Shown one piece after another: positions 26,230-34,400 of a stretch of 52,282 nucleotides of DNA. A model generated the notes under the pieces. That model did no database searches and had not been told where the DNA came from. It was given only the letters and a program-made list of their open reading frames with translations. The DNA is from an uncultured Bacillaceae bacterium (GTDB lineage Bacteria > Bacillota > Bacilli > Bacillales > Caldibacillaceae), in assembly GCA_937951955.1 (NCBI GenBank), contig CALGAD010000132.1, positions 1-52,282 on the forward strand, written 5' to 3'. The stretch's first letter is position 1. The number at the start of each line of letters is the position of its first letter. The translations under genes were made by a program, and so were the position numbers.

Positions 26230-26688
26230 TTATTTATTATGGTTAGATAAAAAGTCCTCTACTATTTGCCGATGACTTTTAACCATATGTTCCGGTAATC
26301 GATCAGGTTCAAAAAATTGAATTTGCATGGTTTCGGTTGTATCTATAGCAATTTTTCCTTCATACCCCCGGGAATAATAAGCAACGGTCACGGTATAAAA
26401 TTCATCTCCATTTTCAGCTATTGAAAAATGGTGAGGACCAGAATACACATTGATAAGATGCAATTCCTTCGCTTGTAACCCCGTTTCCTCATATAACTCT
26501 CGCCTTGCCGTATCTTCCGTTGATTCCCCTAGCTCCATCAATCCGCCGGGAAGCCCCCAGATACCTTTGGGAAACGTTCGTTGCTGCAATAAAATTCTGC
26601 CCGATTCATCGACAATTACCGCAACCGCTCCGACTAAAATCAGCGGTCTTTTGCCTACAAGTTTCCTTATTTCTTCGACATAACCCAT
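26230..26688 (-). CDS. Nudix hydrolase
   Basis: The 152-residue enzyme carries a full Nudix box GX5EX7RELXEEXGL (G49, E55, R63-E64-L65, E67-E68, G70). Before it come the usual strand AVAVIVDESGRILLQQR and WGLPGGLME. Such enzymes split nucleoside diphosphates linked to another group, needing Mg2+. The N-terminal YVEEIRKLVGKRPLILVGA is typical of a small Bacillus Nudix group close to MutT/ADP-ribose-type enzymes. The ATG follows AAAGGAGATCATCA. The substrate is not predictable. It lies behind a terminator that closes the nucleoside hydrolase transcript. Confidence 0.93.
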   Translation of the reverse strand: MGYVEEIRKLVGKRPLILVGAVAVIVDESGRILLQQRTFPKGIWGLPGGLMELGESTEDTARRELYEETGLQAKELHLINVYSGPHHFSIAENGDEFYTVTVAYYSRGYEGKIAIDTTETMQIQFFEPDRLPEHMVKSHRQIVEDFLSNHNK

Positions 26689-26721
26689 TGATGATCTCCT
26701 TTATAGAAGTTCTTTCTCCCA

Positions 26722-26748
26722 ATAAAAAAGAGGGAACGCCCCTCCCAA
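26722..26748 (-). terminator. Intrinsic terminator of the nucleoside hydrolase pair
   Basis: On the minus strand GAGGG and CCCTC arms (GAGGGGCGTTCCCTC) are followed by TTTTTTATT. Confidence 0.7.
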
Positions 26749-26818
26749 TTTTAAGTTTGTTACTAAATATAATTGAATCATTAAAAAAATTCCTCAATAC
26801 AACTTATGTATTAAGATT

Positions 26819-27814
26819 CTATTTCGTCAAAACATGATCCACATAGCGTTGTAACACATCTTTTCCAAAAAGAAGCTCGATAAATATTTTTTTGCACGTT
26901 TCAACATCTATTTCCATAGGTACAAAGACATTTTTCTCTTTTGTCCAGCGTCCAGAAAAATCCACAATACATTGGCCTTTCGCAATATTTTCATCCGCTA
27001 CGCATTGAACATTTGCTTTCTTGACGGGTGGTAAGATTTCCGGGTAAAGATAAGCCAATACCGTTGTTAAGTCATGAATAATGATGCCCAGGACTTTATT
27101 ATTTTGCCAATAAGTTTCCACATATGGCTTTGTCATATGCGCTATCAACTTCCCTACTTCACCGCCCTCAAATTGGAAAAACGCTACCTCGTTCATATCA
27201 AAAAGCACTTGATGGGTGACATCCAGACCAATCATATAAATTGGGACATATGGACCGAGTTTATTGAATGTTATATTGACGGCCGCAGGGTCAAACCAAT
27301 AATTAAACTCAGCAACTGGCGTAACATTGCCCCGATGAACCCCACCGCCCATCGTATAGATGGACTTCACCTTTTCCATCGTTTCCAAATCCTTTTCAAT
27401 ACACATGGCAATATTGGACAATGGTCCAAGGCAAATCAAATCGACTTCATGAGGATTGTTTTTCACGGTTTCTAAAATAAAATCTACAGCAGACTGATCA
27501 GCGATATTGCTTTCATCAATCGGAAAATCCACATCTCCCAATCCATCTTTACCATGGACTACGCTCGATTTATCGATTCTGGGAGGTTCGTTCTTAAGGA
27601 CCGATTCGATATCCGCATACAATCCCCGGTACACTTTCCCCGGATACTGACAGTAATTGGCTATTTTACTGGCATTGGAAGTCGTAAGTTCAATCCCCTT
27701 ATTACCGGCGACACTGCATAACCCTAATACTTCCACATCCTTTTGTTTAAAAATTGTCATTAAAGCGATGGCATCATCAATGCCGGGATCCGTATCGATG
27801 ATTACTTTTCTCAC
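26819..27814 (-). CDS. Nucleoside hydrolase 1 (inosine-uridine hydrolase family)
   Basis: The 331-residue enzyme starts at GTG 27812-27814 behind AAAGGAG, one nt after the stop of the preceding paralogue. It has the calcium-binding motif DTDPGIDD (D7, D9, D13, D14), LICLGPLSNIA, MGGGVHRGNVTPVAEFNYWFDPAA and the late IIHDLTTVLA, which keeps the active-site histidine. It is a normal family length. These enzymes split N-ribosyl bonds to give a base and ribose. The paralogue upstream shares the operon. Substrate preference cannot be told. Confidence 0.93.
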   Translation of the reverse strand: MRKVIIDTDPGIDDAIALMTIFKQKDVEVLGLCSVAGNKGIELTTSNASKIANYCQYPGKVYRGLYADIESVLKNEPPRIDKSSVVHGKDGLGDVDFPIDESNIADQSAVDFILETVKNNPHEVDLICLGPLSNIAMCIEKDLETMEKVKSIYTMGGGVHRGNVTPVAEFNYWFDPAAVNITFNKLGPYVPIYMIGLDVTHQVLFDMNEVAFFQFEGGEVGKLIAHMTKPYVETYWQNNKVLGIIIHDLTTVLAYLYPEILPPVKKANVQCVADENIAKGQCIVDFSGRWTKEKNVFVPMEIDVETCKKIFIELLFGKDVLQRYVDHVLTK

Positions 27815-27815
27815 T

Positions 27816-28772
27816 TTACAGCATCTCCTTTCTGACTAATCGTTTGTACATTTCATATTCTTCAGGAAAAATAGTACGAAAAAAAATATCAAAAAACTTC
27901 TGATAATCTACCTTATAGCCAACTCTTACTACACCTTTTTCATGGTGATGTACGACTGATTCCCCGATCGCAATCCCTTCTGTAACAACATCAACATCGG
28001 CTCGATAAAAATCAACAATATTATCCATCACATCTGCAACAACGAGTGGGTCGTTGATCACACAGCCTAAAGTTTTTTCCTCCCGCCAGTGGAAATCGAC
28101 ATAAAAACGTGTAATTTGATAAATAAAGTCACTTATCTCATTATTAATCTGTCGTAAAAATTCGCGATGATTAGGAGAGAGCAAAATCTTATATGTAATA
28201 TCTAGTGGATATAAGTAAACGTGTTCATATTGTTGTTTAAAAAATATATGCGCACTATGAGGATCACACCAAAAATTATATTCGGCAACCGGAGAGCAGT
28301 TCCCGTGTACTTTAGCCGCTCCTCCCATGATGCGAATCGCTTTTGCCTTTTTCAATGCATCCGGATCCTTAGCAATGACATTCGCTAAATTCGTTAACGG
28401 ACCTAATGCAAATACGGTAACTTCTCCAGGGTATTCATTTAATTTTTTAATGATAAAGTCCGCTGCATTTATATCATTGACAGAATCATCTACTTGACTA
28501 AATATAACTTCCCCTAATCCGTCCTTACCATGTGTATCGGTAGCATCGTTATAGTCGATTTTTAATGGTTTAGCTGCTCCTTTTACAATCGGAATCTTTC
28601 TTTGGAAAAGTCGAGTGACATAGCTAGCATTTTTCGCTCCTTGATGGACATCGACATTTCCAGAAACAATCGTTATCCCTAAAATATCAAAGAGGCGGGA
28701 CTGCATTGCCATGATTAAAGCAATCGAATCATCAATTCCTGGATCCACATCGATGATTACTTTTTCCGTCAT
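27816..28772 (-). CDS. Nucleoside hydrolase 2, paralogue with Asn in place of the late His
   Basis: The 318-residue enzyme shows DVDPGIDD (D8, D10, D14, D15), VFALGPLTNLA and MGGAAKVHGNCSPVAEYNFWCDPHSA. In the late motif it reads VINDPLVVADV, where most inosine-uridine hydrolases, including its neighbour, have a histidine before the DP or DL. The calcium site is intact, so activity is likely but base protonation may differ. The ATG follows AGGAGGGTACG. It is the first gene of the pair. No nucleoside carrier is adjacent. Confidence 0.9.
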   Translation of the reverse strand: MTEKVIIDVDPGIDDSIALIMAMQSRLFDILGITIVSGNVDVHQGAKNASYVTRLFQRKIPIVKGAAKPLKIDYNDATDTHGKDGLGEVIFSQVDDSVNDINAADFIIKKLNEYPGEVTVFALGPLTNLANVIAKDPDALKKAKAIRIMGGAAKVHGNCSPVAEYNFWCDPHSAHIFFKQQYEHVYLYPLDITYKILLSPNHREFLRQINNEISDFIYQITRFYVDFHWREEKTLGCVINDPLVVADVMDNIVDFYRADVDVVTEGIAIGESVVHHHEKGVVRVGYKVDYQKFFDIFFRTIFPEEYEMYKRLVRKEML

Positions 28773-28925
28773 CGTACCCTCCTACAAAACGTAAATTGCG
28801 AAAAAAAGTTTATTTCAAAGTGGCGAAATTTATTAGAAACAACTATATAGTTAGATATAAATATTTTAACATGTAATATTTACTGATAGATGTTAATTCG
28901 TAATACTTCATAAAACTCTTCAATA

Positions 28926-28956
28926 TAAAAAAACCCCACCCGAAAATGGTGGGGAT
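28926..28956 (-). terminator. Intrinsic terminator of the small membrane protein gene
   Basis: On the minus strand CCCCACC and GGTGGGG pair around a short loop, followed by TTTTTTTA. Confidence 0.85.
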
Positions 28957-28969
28957 TATTGTCACGGTT

Positions 28970-29407
28970 TTAAGCAATTGATCCATGTTTTAATGATTGT
29001 TTAATATAATCAAAATTGCGGATAAGAGTAATTGTTTCCCTAATCAAATAGTACAATGCTTTCACTGTATTCCAAAGTACTACAAAAAAGACGACTATAA
29101 GTGTTCCAATTAAGGCTCCAAGTGTCAGGCTTCCGACTTCATTTCTTCTTGAAAATATGTAATCGATAATAGAAACACCCGCAACAACCGTCAACCCACG
29201 CCCGGCTGCGCCAAAAATTGGACCGAAGGTAGAATAACGAACACACAAATAAATAGTAGTGAATAAAAATCCGTATGTCATATAATCAGGATATTTCGGA
29301 TAAAGGATATAAGGGATGATAAAGCCAAATATGACAAAGGCCCAACCAATGACAACGGAAAATACTAACCTTCTTTCAATAGTAAAATACTCGCTAATTT
29401 TTCTCAT
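28970..29407 (-). CDS. Four-helix membrane protein, function unknown
   Basis: The ATG at 29405-29407 lies about 10 nt behind AAGGAG. An in-frame ATG at 29428 lacks a site. The 145-residue protein has hydrophobic segments near residues 12-36, 44-58, 65-82 and 95-125, and a charged C-terminus. There is no signal peptide and no recognised motif. It ends the stretch of minus-strand genes with its own terminator. Confidence 0.75.
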   Translation of the reverse strand: MRKISEYFTIERRLVFSVVIGWAFVIFGFIIPYILYPKYPDYMTYGFLFTTIYLCVRYSTFGPIFGAAGRGLTVVAGVSIIDYIFSRRNEVGSLTLGALIGTLIVVFFVVLWNTVKALYYLIRETITLIRNFDYIKQSLKHGSIA

Positions 29408-29992
29408 CTTTCGTTCTCTCCTTCTCATCTATATATATTTATGTAAATAAAATCTCTGAGAATTTACTCAAAGATCAATTTACTATAATCACATAATCAC
29501 GCAGCGATGATATTTTAATATATAAAGATGTTTGTGAAGAAAATTATCAAGTAATAGCTTAAAATCAAAAGCCTTTCGAAAATAAACATTTATTTTTATA
29601 AAATTTTCTTCTTATATGATCTCGGTAAGAAAGCCATAAAAAAGCAGGCTTTTTACTAAAAACCGAATACTACTACCTGGAAGGTGTTCAATCGACCTCG
29701 CTGCAATTGAAAATAGAAAATAATCATACCGACAGCCATTTTATTTCTTTGGTCAAAAAAATATATTCCTTTATTTCCACTCATGAAATGTTTAATAAGT
29801 TAGTAACAAATGAAGGGATATCATTATTATCGGCACATAGCGAATATTGTTTTAGTTATCTGGATGATCAATGCTACTGGAATGGTATCCATTTGCAAAA
29901 AATAATAGGGAACTTATTTTGCTAGTTTTAAAAAAGACGTTTCATATGATCACTCTAGTTAAGAAAAATTATCGACTGTCTTAAATAAAAAT
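29408..29992. other. Intergenic region with an unresolved plus-strand frame
   Basis: About 585 nt. A plus-strand frame is open from about 29,635 to 29,925 and reads protein-like (KTEYYYLEGVQSTSLQLKI, then a helical 70-residue part ending LHLQKIIGNLFC-like). It has no ATG or ribosome binding site at its start, so it may be the end of a decayed gene. A small hairpin AAGCC...GGCTTTTT lies near 29,630-29,655. The family was not recognised. Confidence 0.3.
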
Positions 29993-30424
29993 TCATGGTT
30001 TAAATGATTCCCCTCTCGTTTTCCGAAAACCATAAAATGCACGAAAACCGCGTTTTTCATAAAAAGACCGGGAAGTGCTATTGGCCAGTAATTCAATCCG
30101 TGTTTTCGGATAGATTTTATGTACATAGTGAATTAATATTGTTCCCAGTCCATAGCCCCGATACCTTTGATCAATTAACAATTCACAAATAAATAATGTG
30201 ATACGAGTATCCGTTAATCCTCTCACATAGCCAATCACTTCTTGATTCTCTGATTCCACAACATAAGCGACATTAGAGTTTTTCCAGGCTTCCTTTGTAT
30301 CTTGATGATTCCCGACTAAATTCGCCCATCCTTCTTTTCTATTTAATTCCTGTATTTGTTCAAAATCTTTTTCCTCATATGGTCGAATGGTTACCTTTTG
30401 GTTATGATTTAATTCTAATATCAT
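29993..30424 (-). CDS. GNAT N-acetyltransferase
   Basis: The ATG at 30422-30424 follows GGGGG. An ATG at 30478 is in frame but has no site. The 143-residue enzyme has the GNAT order: VTIRPYEEKDFEQIQEL at the start, ELLIDQRYRGYGLGTILIHYV with the acetyl-CoA loop RYRGYGLG (about 87-94), and the ending IELLANSTSRSFYEKRGFRAF. It transfers an acetyl group from acetyl-CoA to an unknown amine. The fold is close to aminoglycoside or small-molecule acetyltransferases, but the substrate is not predictable. It is monocistronic. Confidence 0.9.
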   Translation of the reverse strand: MILELNHNQKVTIRPYEEKDFEQIQELNRKEGWANLVGNHQDTKEAWKNSNVAYVVESENQEVIGYVRGLTDTRITLFICELLIDQRYRGYGLGTILIHYVHKIYPKTRIELLANSTSRSFYEKRGFRAFYGFRKTRGESFKP

Positions 30425-30721
30425 AATGATGTACCCCCATATTCTTCTTTTATAGAGACTATAATTTGAATCCTCCATGGAACTAGGCGATCAGTTTTTG
30501 AAAAAACATTCGCAAATTCCTACTTCCCAGCCTATTTCTCTTACCGGATAATTGTATGCGAAGGATTTCTAGTTAGCGAAAGTTTTTCAAGTTAATAATT
30601 TCACATTAAATTACAAAAAATTAATCGTCAATTCTTCCCCATGCTTTTGATTATTAATGAGTAAAAATCTTTCCCTATATGAAGGCTCTTTTCTGATGAA
30701 ATAACCGCTAACACACTCCCA
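30425..30721. other. Intergenic region with scattered GCGAA words
   Basis: About 300 nt. CGCAAA, GCGAAG and GCGAAA words occur near 30511, 30558 and 30576 but not at 21-nt steps. No gene or clear hairpin was recognised. Confidence 0.4.
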
Positions 30722-31190
30722 TTACTTCAATTCTTCAATCTCATTACCGGTAACTGGCTTATCTGTATATGCATTCGAGATTTTCTTTGCTGGACTGATT
30801 TGTACTAATTTTGCCATTTTACCTTGCAGGACAACTTGTTTTGTATTTTTATCATCAGGGATAACTACTGTAATATAAAATGGCAGTCCCATCTCCGCAG
30901 TCGCTATATAACCACCTTCGTTCATATCAATGGAACCCCCGCCAATAACCCATTCCCATTCATTTTTTCATTCCATTCAACAAAACCTAAATTTAACTGA
31001 TGGAAATATTCGAAAAAAATGATTACTACGTTTTCTTTAATTTTATAATGCCAAAGCGCATCGAAAAAAACTCGTATTCATTCAAGATATTTATAAACGT
31101 TTCTTCCAACGATCGTTCTTATTTCACTGAACAGCCTCAAACACCAATGCATAGCAATAAAATCACCTTAAGAAACCATCGCACCCCCAT
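30722..31190 (-). pseudogene. Decayed lipoprotein gene
   Basis: On the minus strand a signal-peptide-like start (MGVRWFLKVILLLCIGV, ATG at 31188-31190 behind GAGG) meets TGA just before GCS, where a lipobox would be. After another stop and a frame change, pieces read LEETFINILNEYEFFS, then DALWHYKIKENVVIIFFEYF, HQLNLGFVEWNEK, and finally a frame to TAA at 30722 with NEWEWVIGGGSIDMNEGGYI. Together they resemble one secreted lipoprotein of about 150 residues, broken by at least two stops and two shifts. The open 67-residue frame at 30722-30925 is its C-terminus. The family was not identified. Confidence 0.6.
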
Positions 31191-31328
31191 CCTCAAAATC
31201 CTTCCCCTTCTTTTTAATCAGCGAAACGTCAGCAATATAAAATACTACTTAACAATCTTTCCAACTGTATGTCACTCACAATTTTTCCTAAATCCACAGC
31301 CGATCTTTTTAAAACAGTATACCGGCAC

Positions 31329-31457
31329 TTAAAGATAAAAGAAATGGAATAATGATGGCATAATAACGGTCCAAAAAAATAAATAAGTACTGATCACAAA
31401 GACAAACGAGCTAATAATCCGTAATAAACTTGCTAAAAATTGTTTCTACGCATTCAT
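31329..31457 (-). pseudogene. Small membrane protein frame with TAG at codon 4
   Basis: ATG 31455-31457 is preceded by AAGGTGAAGTACCG. The frame reads MNA, TAG (31446-31448), then KQFLASLLRIISSFVFVIST and a hydrophobic stretch to TAA at 31329-31331, 42 codons in all. A TGG-to-TAG change would explain the stop. It could be a chance hydrophobic frame in AT-rich DNA, so confidence is low. Confidence 0.35.
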
Positions 31458-31507
31458 CGGTACTTCACCTTATTTGCCAAAAGGCGGAATAAATCTTCTT
31501 TTAACAG

Positions 31508-32119
31508 CTAAATTTCTATTACAAGATATTCATCATCTTTTAATCGAGTAACCTGGCAATTTTCCATGGATTCAAACTCCTTTAATCTTTCTTCAATAGA
31601 CTTGTGATCACTACTTCTAAACAAATCTTCTCTGTCATAGTGAGGAAAAAACAGTATATCCGTTAATCTTAATGCGGTTAAATCTTGCATATCATGAACA
31701 TTCATTTGTGGTGTGAAAAATTGAACGACTTTGATATGTGGGCCAAGGATAACAGAACCAGCACTTACACCAACAATTACGACATCTTTGGTAGACATCT
31801 TTTGGATCATCCTGTCTGCTCCACTCTTTTTCATATGAAAGAGTAAATGAAATGGATTCCCGCCGTTGATGTAAATAACATCTTTATTTAAAAGGCTTTC
31901 CGGACTTTCAAACTCCACATCAATGAAGTTTATATTTCGGAAACCCATTTCTTTAAAATCATTCCTCGCTTTCTGAGCAAATTGATTTTTCTCTTTTAAC
32001 GGTGAAGCAGTCGTGATAATAGCTACATTTAACGTTTTTATATCCCCGTTTATAAATTGCAAAAATTGCTCTCTAATTTCATTTGTATAAAATCCGTTAG
32101 AGGTTAGTAATAATTTCAA
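31508..32119 (-). CDS. Peptidase E-like (S51) protein of class I glutamine amidotransferase fold
   Basis: The 203-residue protein starts at TTG 32117-32119 behind GGAGGG. It has the fold pattern LLLTSNGFYTNEI, VAIITTASPLKEKN, IYINGGNPFHLLFHM and VIVGVSAGSVILGP, where the serine in GVSAGS is the expected nucleophile of S51 peptidases. LFFPHYDREDLF supplies a conserved histidine. S51 enzymes split dipeptides with N-terminal aspartate, or cyanophycin in related forms. The protein is cytoplasmic. It is monocistronic and divergent from the histidine carrier, so a link to amino acid use is possible but unproven. Confidence 0.85.
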   Translation of the reverse strand: MKLLLTSNGFYTNEIREQFLQFINGDIKTLNVAIITTASPLKEKNQFAQKARNDFKEMGFRNINFIDVEFESPESLLNKDVIYINGGNPFHLLFHMKKSGADRMIQKMSTKDVVIVGVSAGSVILGPHIKVVQFFTPQMNVHDMQDLTALRLTDILFFPHYDREDLFRSSDHKSIEERLKEFESMENCQVTRLKDDEYLVIEI

Positions 32120-32212
32120 TATGATCCCTCCAAGTTATTTCTTATAATTACAACATCTCCACGCTTAATTGACCAAATTCCTCAATCACTATTATCACTC
32201 CTCAATAATTTT

Positions 32213-32241
32213 TTGACAAGTCTGAATTATTAGTATATTAT
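32213..32241 (+). promoter_or_regulatory. Sigma-A promoter of the NhaC-type carrier gene
   Basis: TTGACA (32213-32218) and TATTAT (32236-32241) are separated by 17 nt. Transcription would start near 32,249, just before the HutP-like leader. Confidence 0.75.
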
Positions 32242-32265
32242 TAAGAAAAATTCGTTCCATATAGC

Positions 32266-32348
32266 TAGCCTAAAGTTGTTAGTTAATAGGGGGCAATGCT
32301 TGGGGAATATGAGTTCCTTGAGTATTTGTTCCCTATTTTCATTTTTTC
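32266..32348 (+). promoter_or_regulatory. HutP-type antiterminator leader before the carrier gene
   Basis: Four NAG triplets, UAG 32266, AAG 32273, UAG 32280 and UAG 32287, are spaced exactly 7 nt (4-nt gaps). HutP of B. subtilis binds such triplets together with histidine. The last triplets overlap the left arm of a hairpin, AATAGGGGGCAA (32285-32296) with TTGTTCCCTATT (32326-32337), 12 pairs including two G-U, followed by TTCATTTTTTC. This fits a terminator that HutP would disrupt when histidine is plentiful. Confidence 0.65.
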
Positions 32349-32432
32349 AAAGGAGGTGATGACTAATAAATAAATGATTACTTGGGAGATGCCTATGTTC
32401 TCAATTAAATAACAATTCGGAAGGAGGATATT

Positions 32433-33746
32433 ATGTTTAATGCGGTAGTAATTTCAGTGATTGTATTGGCGGTTTTATGTCTTTTACGTGTGAATGTATT
32501 ATTGGCAATTTTAATTGCAGCGGTTGTTGCTGGTCTGCTGGAAGGCCTCTCCATCGGAGAATCGGTCACAATGTTAATTGCCGGTATGGGAGGATTATCT
32601 GAAACAGCTCTCAGCTATATTCTCCTCGGTACATTTGCCGTTATGATCGGTTATTCAGGAATTACCGGTTTTCTTGTGCGCAGTTTATTAAAGATCATCA
32701 GAGGAAAACGCGCTGTATTATTGTTAACCATCGCAGGTGTTGCCTGTTTCTCACAAAATCTCGTACCCGTACACATTGCTTTCATCCCAATCCTCATCCC
32801 ACCATTACTTCACTTATTTGACAAATTAAAAGTGGACCGGCGAGGTGTGGCATGTGCGTTAACCTTTGGCCTGAAAGCACCGTATATGGTGATTCCCGCT
32901 GGATACGGTTTAATTTTCCACGGCATCATCGCCAATGAAATGACTGCCAGTGGCATGGAAATCGCGCGCTCCTCCGTAGCCACTGCGATGCTTATCCCTG
33001 GATTGGGAATGGTCGTTGGCTTATTGATCGCTATTTTTCTAACGTACCGGAAAGATCGAGAAATGCCCCACACTGAAAATACACCCCTACATGAATTCGC
33101 TGCATCAGAAGAAGAAAATTTAAAATTCACATTACGCCATGGACTGACAATCGTCGCTATTATCGCAGCATTGGCCGTTCAAATCATTACCGAATCCCTT
33201 GTCATCGGTGCTTTTACCGGAATCGCCCTGATGTTTTTATTTAACATCGCTCCTTTTAGAAAGGGTGAAAAATTTGTAACCGACGGAATCACGATGATGG
33301 GTATGATCGCCTTTATTATGCTGATTGCTTCTGGCTATGCCCATATTTTAAAAGAAACTGGAGCTGTAGATGCCCTTGTCCAATCCACGACAGGCTTTCT
33401 CGAAGGCAGTAGTAAAATAGTCGTTGCGTTCATTTTATTATTGGTGGGTCTGCTCGTAACAATGGGAATCGGCACCTCTTTTGGAACCGTCCCAATAATC
33501 ACCGCTTTATATGTACCGATTTGTATGACCGTTGGTTTTTCTCCACTGGCAACTACAGTGATTATCGGAACAGCAGGAGCGCTTGGTGACGCCGGTTCGC
33601 CCGCATCCGATAGCACCCTCGGACCGACATCCGGATTAAACGCCGATGGTAAACATCATCATATTTGGGATACCGTTGTACCTACCTTTATCCATTTTAA
33701 TATCCCGCTACTCATTTTCGGGACAATCGCTGCGATTGTATTATAA
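32433..33746 (+). CDS. NhaC/YuiF-type carrier, probably histidine uptake
   Basis: The 437-residue protein has about 11 membrane segments. It shows family stretches of the Na+/H+ antiporter NhaC-like superfamily (YuiF): CFSQNLVPVHIAFIPILIPP (about 107-126), GIGTSFGTVPIITALYVPIC and GALGDAGSPASDSTLGPTSG near the C-terminus. Some members are amino acid carriers. It is preceded by GGAGG, a HutP-type leader and a good promoter, and followed by hutP and hutH. Histidine import is therefore the best inference, replacing the HutM permease of B. subtilis. A Na+/H+ exchange role cannot be excluded. Confidence 0.85.
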   Translation: MFNAVVISVIVLAVLCLLRVNVLLAILIAAVVAGLLEGLSIGESVTMLIAGMGGLSETALSYILLGTFAVMIGYSGITGFLVRSLLKIIRGKRAVLLLTIAGVACFSQNLVPVHIAFIPILIPPLLHLFDKLKVDRRGVACALTFGLKAPYMVIPAGYGLIFHGIIANEMTASGMEIARSSVATAMLIPGLGMVVGLLIAIFLTYRKDREMPHTENTPLHEFAASEEENLKFTLRHGLTIVAIIAALAVQIITESLVIGAFTGIALMFLFNIAPFRKGEKFVTDGITMMGMIAFIMLIASGYAHILKETGAVDALVQSTTGFLEGSSKIVVAFILLLVGLLVTMGIGTSFGTVPIITALYVPICMTVGFSPLATTVIIGTAGALGDAGSPASDSTLGPTSGLNADGKHHHIWDTVVPTFIHFNIPLLIFGTIAAIVL

Positions 33747-33760
33747 TTGATTACCAATTA

Positions 33761-33775
33761 TGTAAGCGCTTCACA
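33761..33775 (+). promoter_or_regulatory. cre-like site before hutP
   Basis: TGTAAGCGCTTCACA is nearly palindromic around AAGCGCTT and fits the CcpA consensus except for one extra base in the right half. It ends 17 nt before the -35 box of the hutP promoter. The hut operon of B. subtilis is known to be under CcpA control. Confidence 0.5.
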
Positions 33776-33791
33776 TTTCCTTCACCTCCCC

Positions 33792-33820
33792 TTGACTACA
33801 GTTAAGAAAATTTATAAAAT
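33792..33820 (+). promoter_or_regulatory. Sigma-A promoter of hutP
   Basis: TTGACT (33792-33797) and TAAAAT (33815-33820) are separated by 17 nt, about 38 nt before the hutP start. Confidence 0.7.
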
Positions 33821-33858
33821 TACGGTAAGTCAATAGTTACTAGATAAAGGGGAAAATC

Positions 33859-34299
33859 ATGACATTAGATCACAGCCAATTAATCGGTAAGGAAGCCATT
33901 CTACTTTTATTAATAGATGGATATGAATTACCGGAAAAATTACGAAAGCAAGGCTGGAAATATTGTAAAGGAAAAGTTGGCTCGATGGATACGCAAAAAG
34001 TTGTTGCCGCTGTTGAAACCGCAGCGAAAAAACAAAATATCATTAAACCAGATTTATACCGGGAAAATCATGCCATCTATCACGCAATCATTGAAGCATT
34101 AAGTGGTGTTACCCGGGGGAACAATCAAATCGGAACCGTACTTCGAACGGTCGGACTCCGATTTTCAGTCGTTCGCGGAAACCCTTACACAAATCAAGCT
34201 GAAGGTGAATGGATTGCTGTAGCCTTTTACGGGACGATCGGTGCACCGGTTAAAGGACTGGAACATGAATCGATTGGCCTAGGAATTAACCACATATAG
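33859..34299 (+). CDS. hutP: HutP, histidine-dependent antiterminator of the hut operon
   Basis: The 146-residue protein matches HutP along its length, with KVGSMDTQKVVAAVETAAK, LYRENHAIYHAIIEALSGVT and GNNQIGTVLRTVGLRFSVVR, then EGEWIAVAFYGTIGAPVKG. HutP forms a hexamer that binds NAG-triplet RNA when histidine and Mg2+ are bound, so that the terminator before hutH is not formed. The ATG follows AAAGGGGAAAATC. The gene has its own promoter with a cre-like box. Two RNA leaders in this window have the expected triplet pattern, one upstream of the carrier and one behind hutP. Confidence 0.97.
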   Translation: MTLDHSQLIGKEAILLLLIDGYELPEKLRKQGWKYCKGKVGSMDTQKVVAAVETAAKKQNIIKPDLYRENHAIYHAIIEALSGVTRGNNQIGTVLRTVGLRFSVVRGNPYTNQAEGEWIAVAFYGTIGAPVKGLEHESIGLGINHI

Positions 34300-34306
34300 T
34301 TTATAG

Positions 34307-34376
34307 TAGCCCAGAGCTATGAGACATGAGGGGGCGTATAACACGTTCAAAGTGTTATCCGCCCTTTTTGTTTTTA
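34307..34376 (+). promoter_or_regulatory. HutP-binding leader and terminator between hutP and hutH
   Basis: NAG triplets UAG 34307, GAG 34314, GAG 34321 and GAG 34328 are spaced exactly 7 nt, with another UAG pair (34297, 34304) just before them in a second register. A strong terminator follows: GGGCGTATAACAC with GTGTTATCCGCCC (one mismatch), then TTTTTGTTTTT. This is the known HutP antitermination position. Confidence 0.85.
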
Positions 34377-34400
34377 ACAGCCTGTTTGGAGGTGAATACT

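Noticed and set aside
30481..30600. Possible third array of GCGAA words
   Set aside because: The words occur but their steps (about 47 and 18 nt) do not follow the 21-nt period.
31000..31332. 110-codon plus-strand frame
   Set aside because: It is antisense to a decayed lipoprotein gene and its composition is that of the complementary strand.
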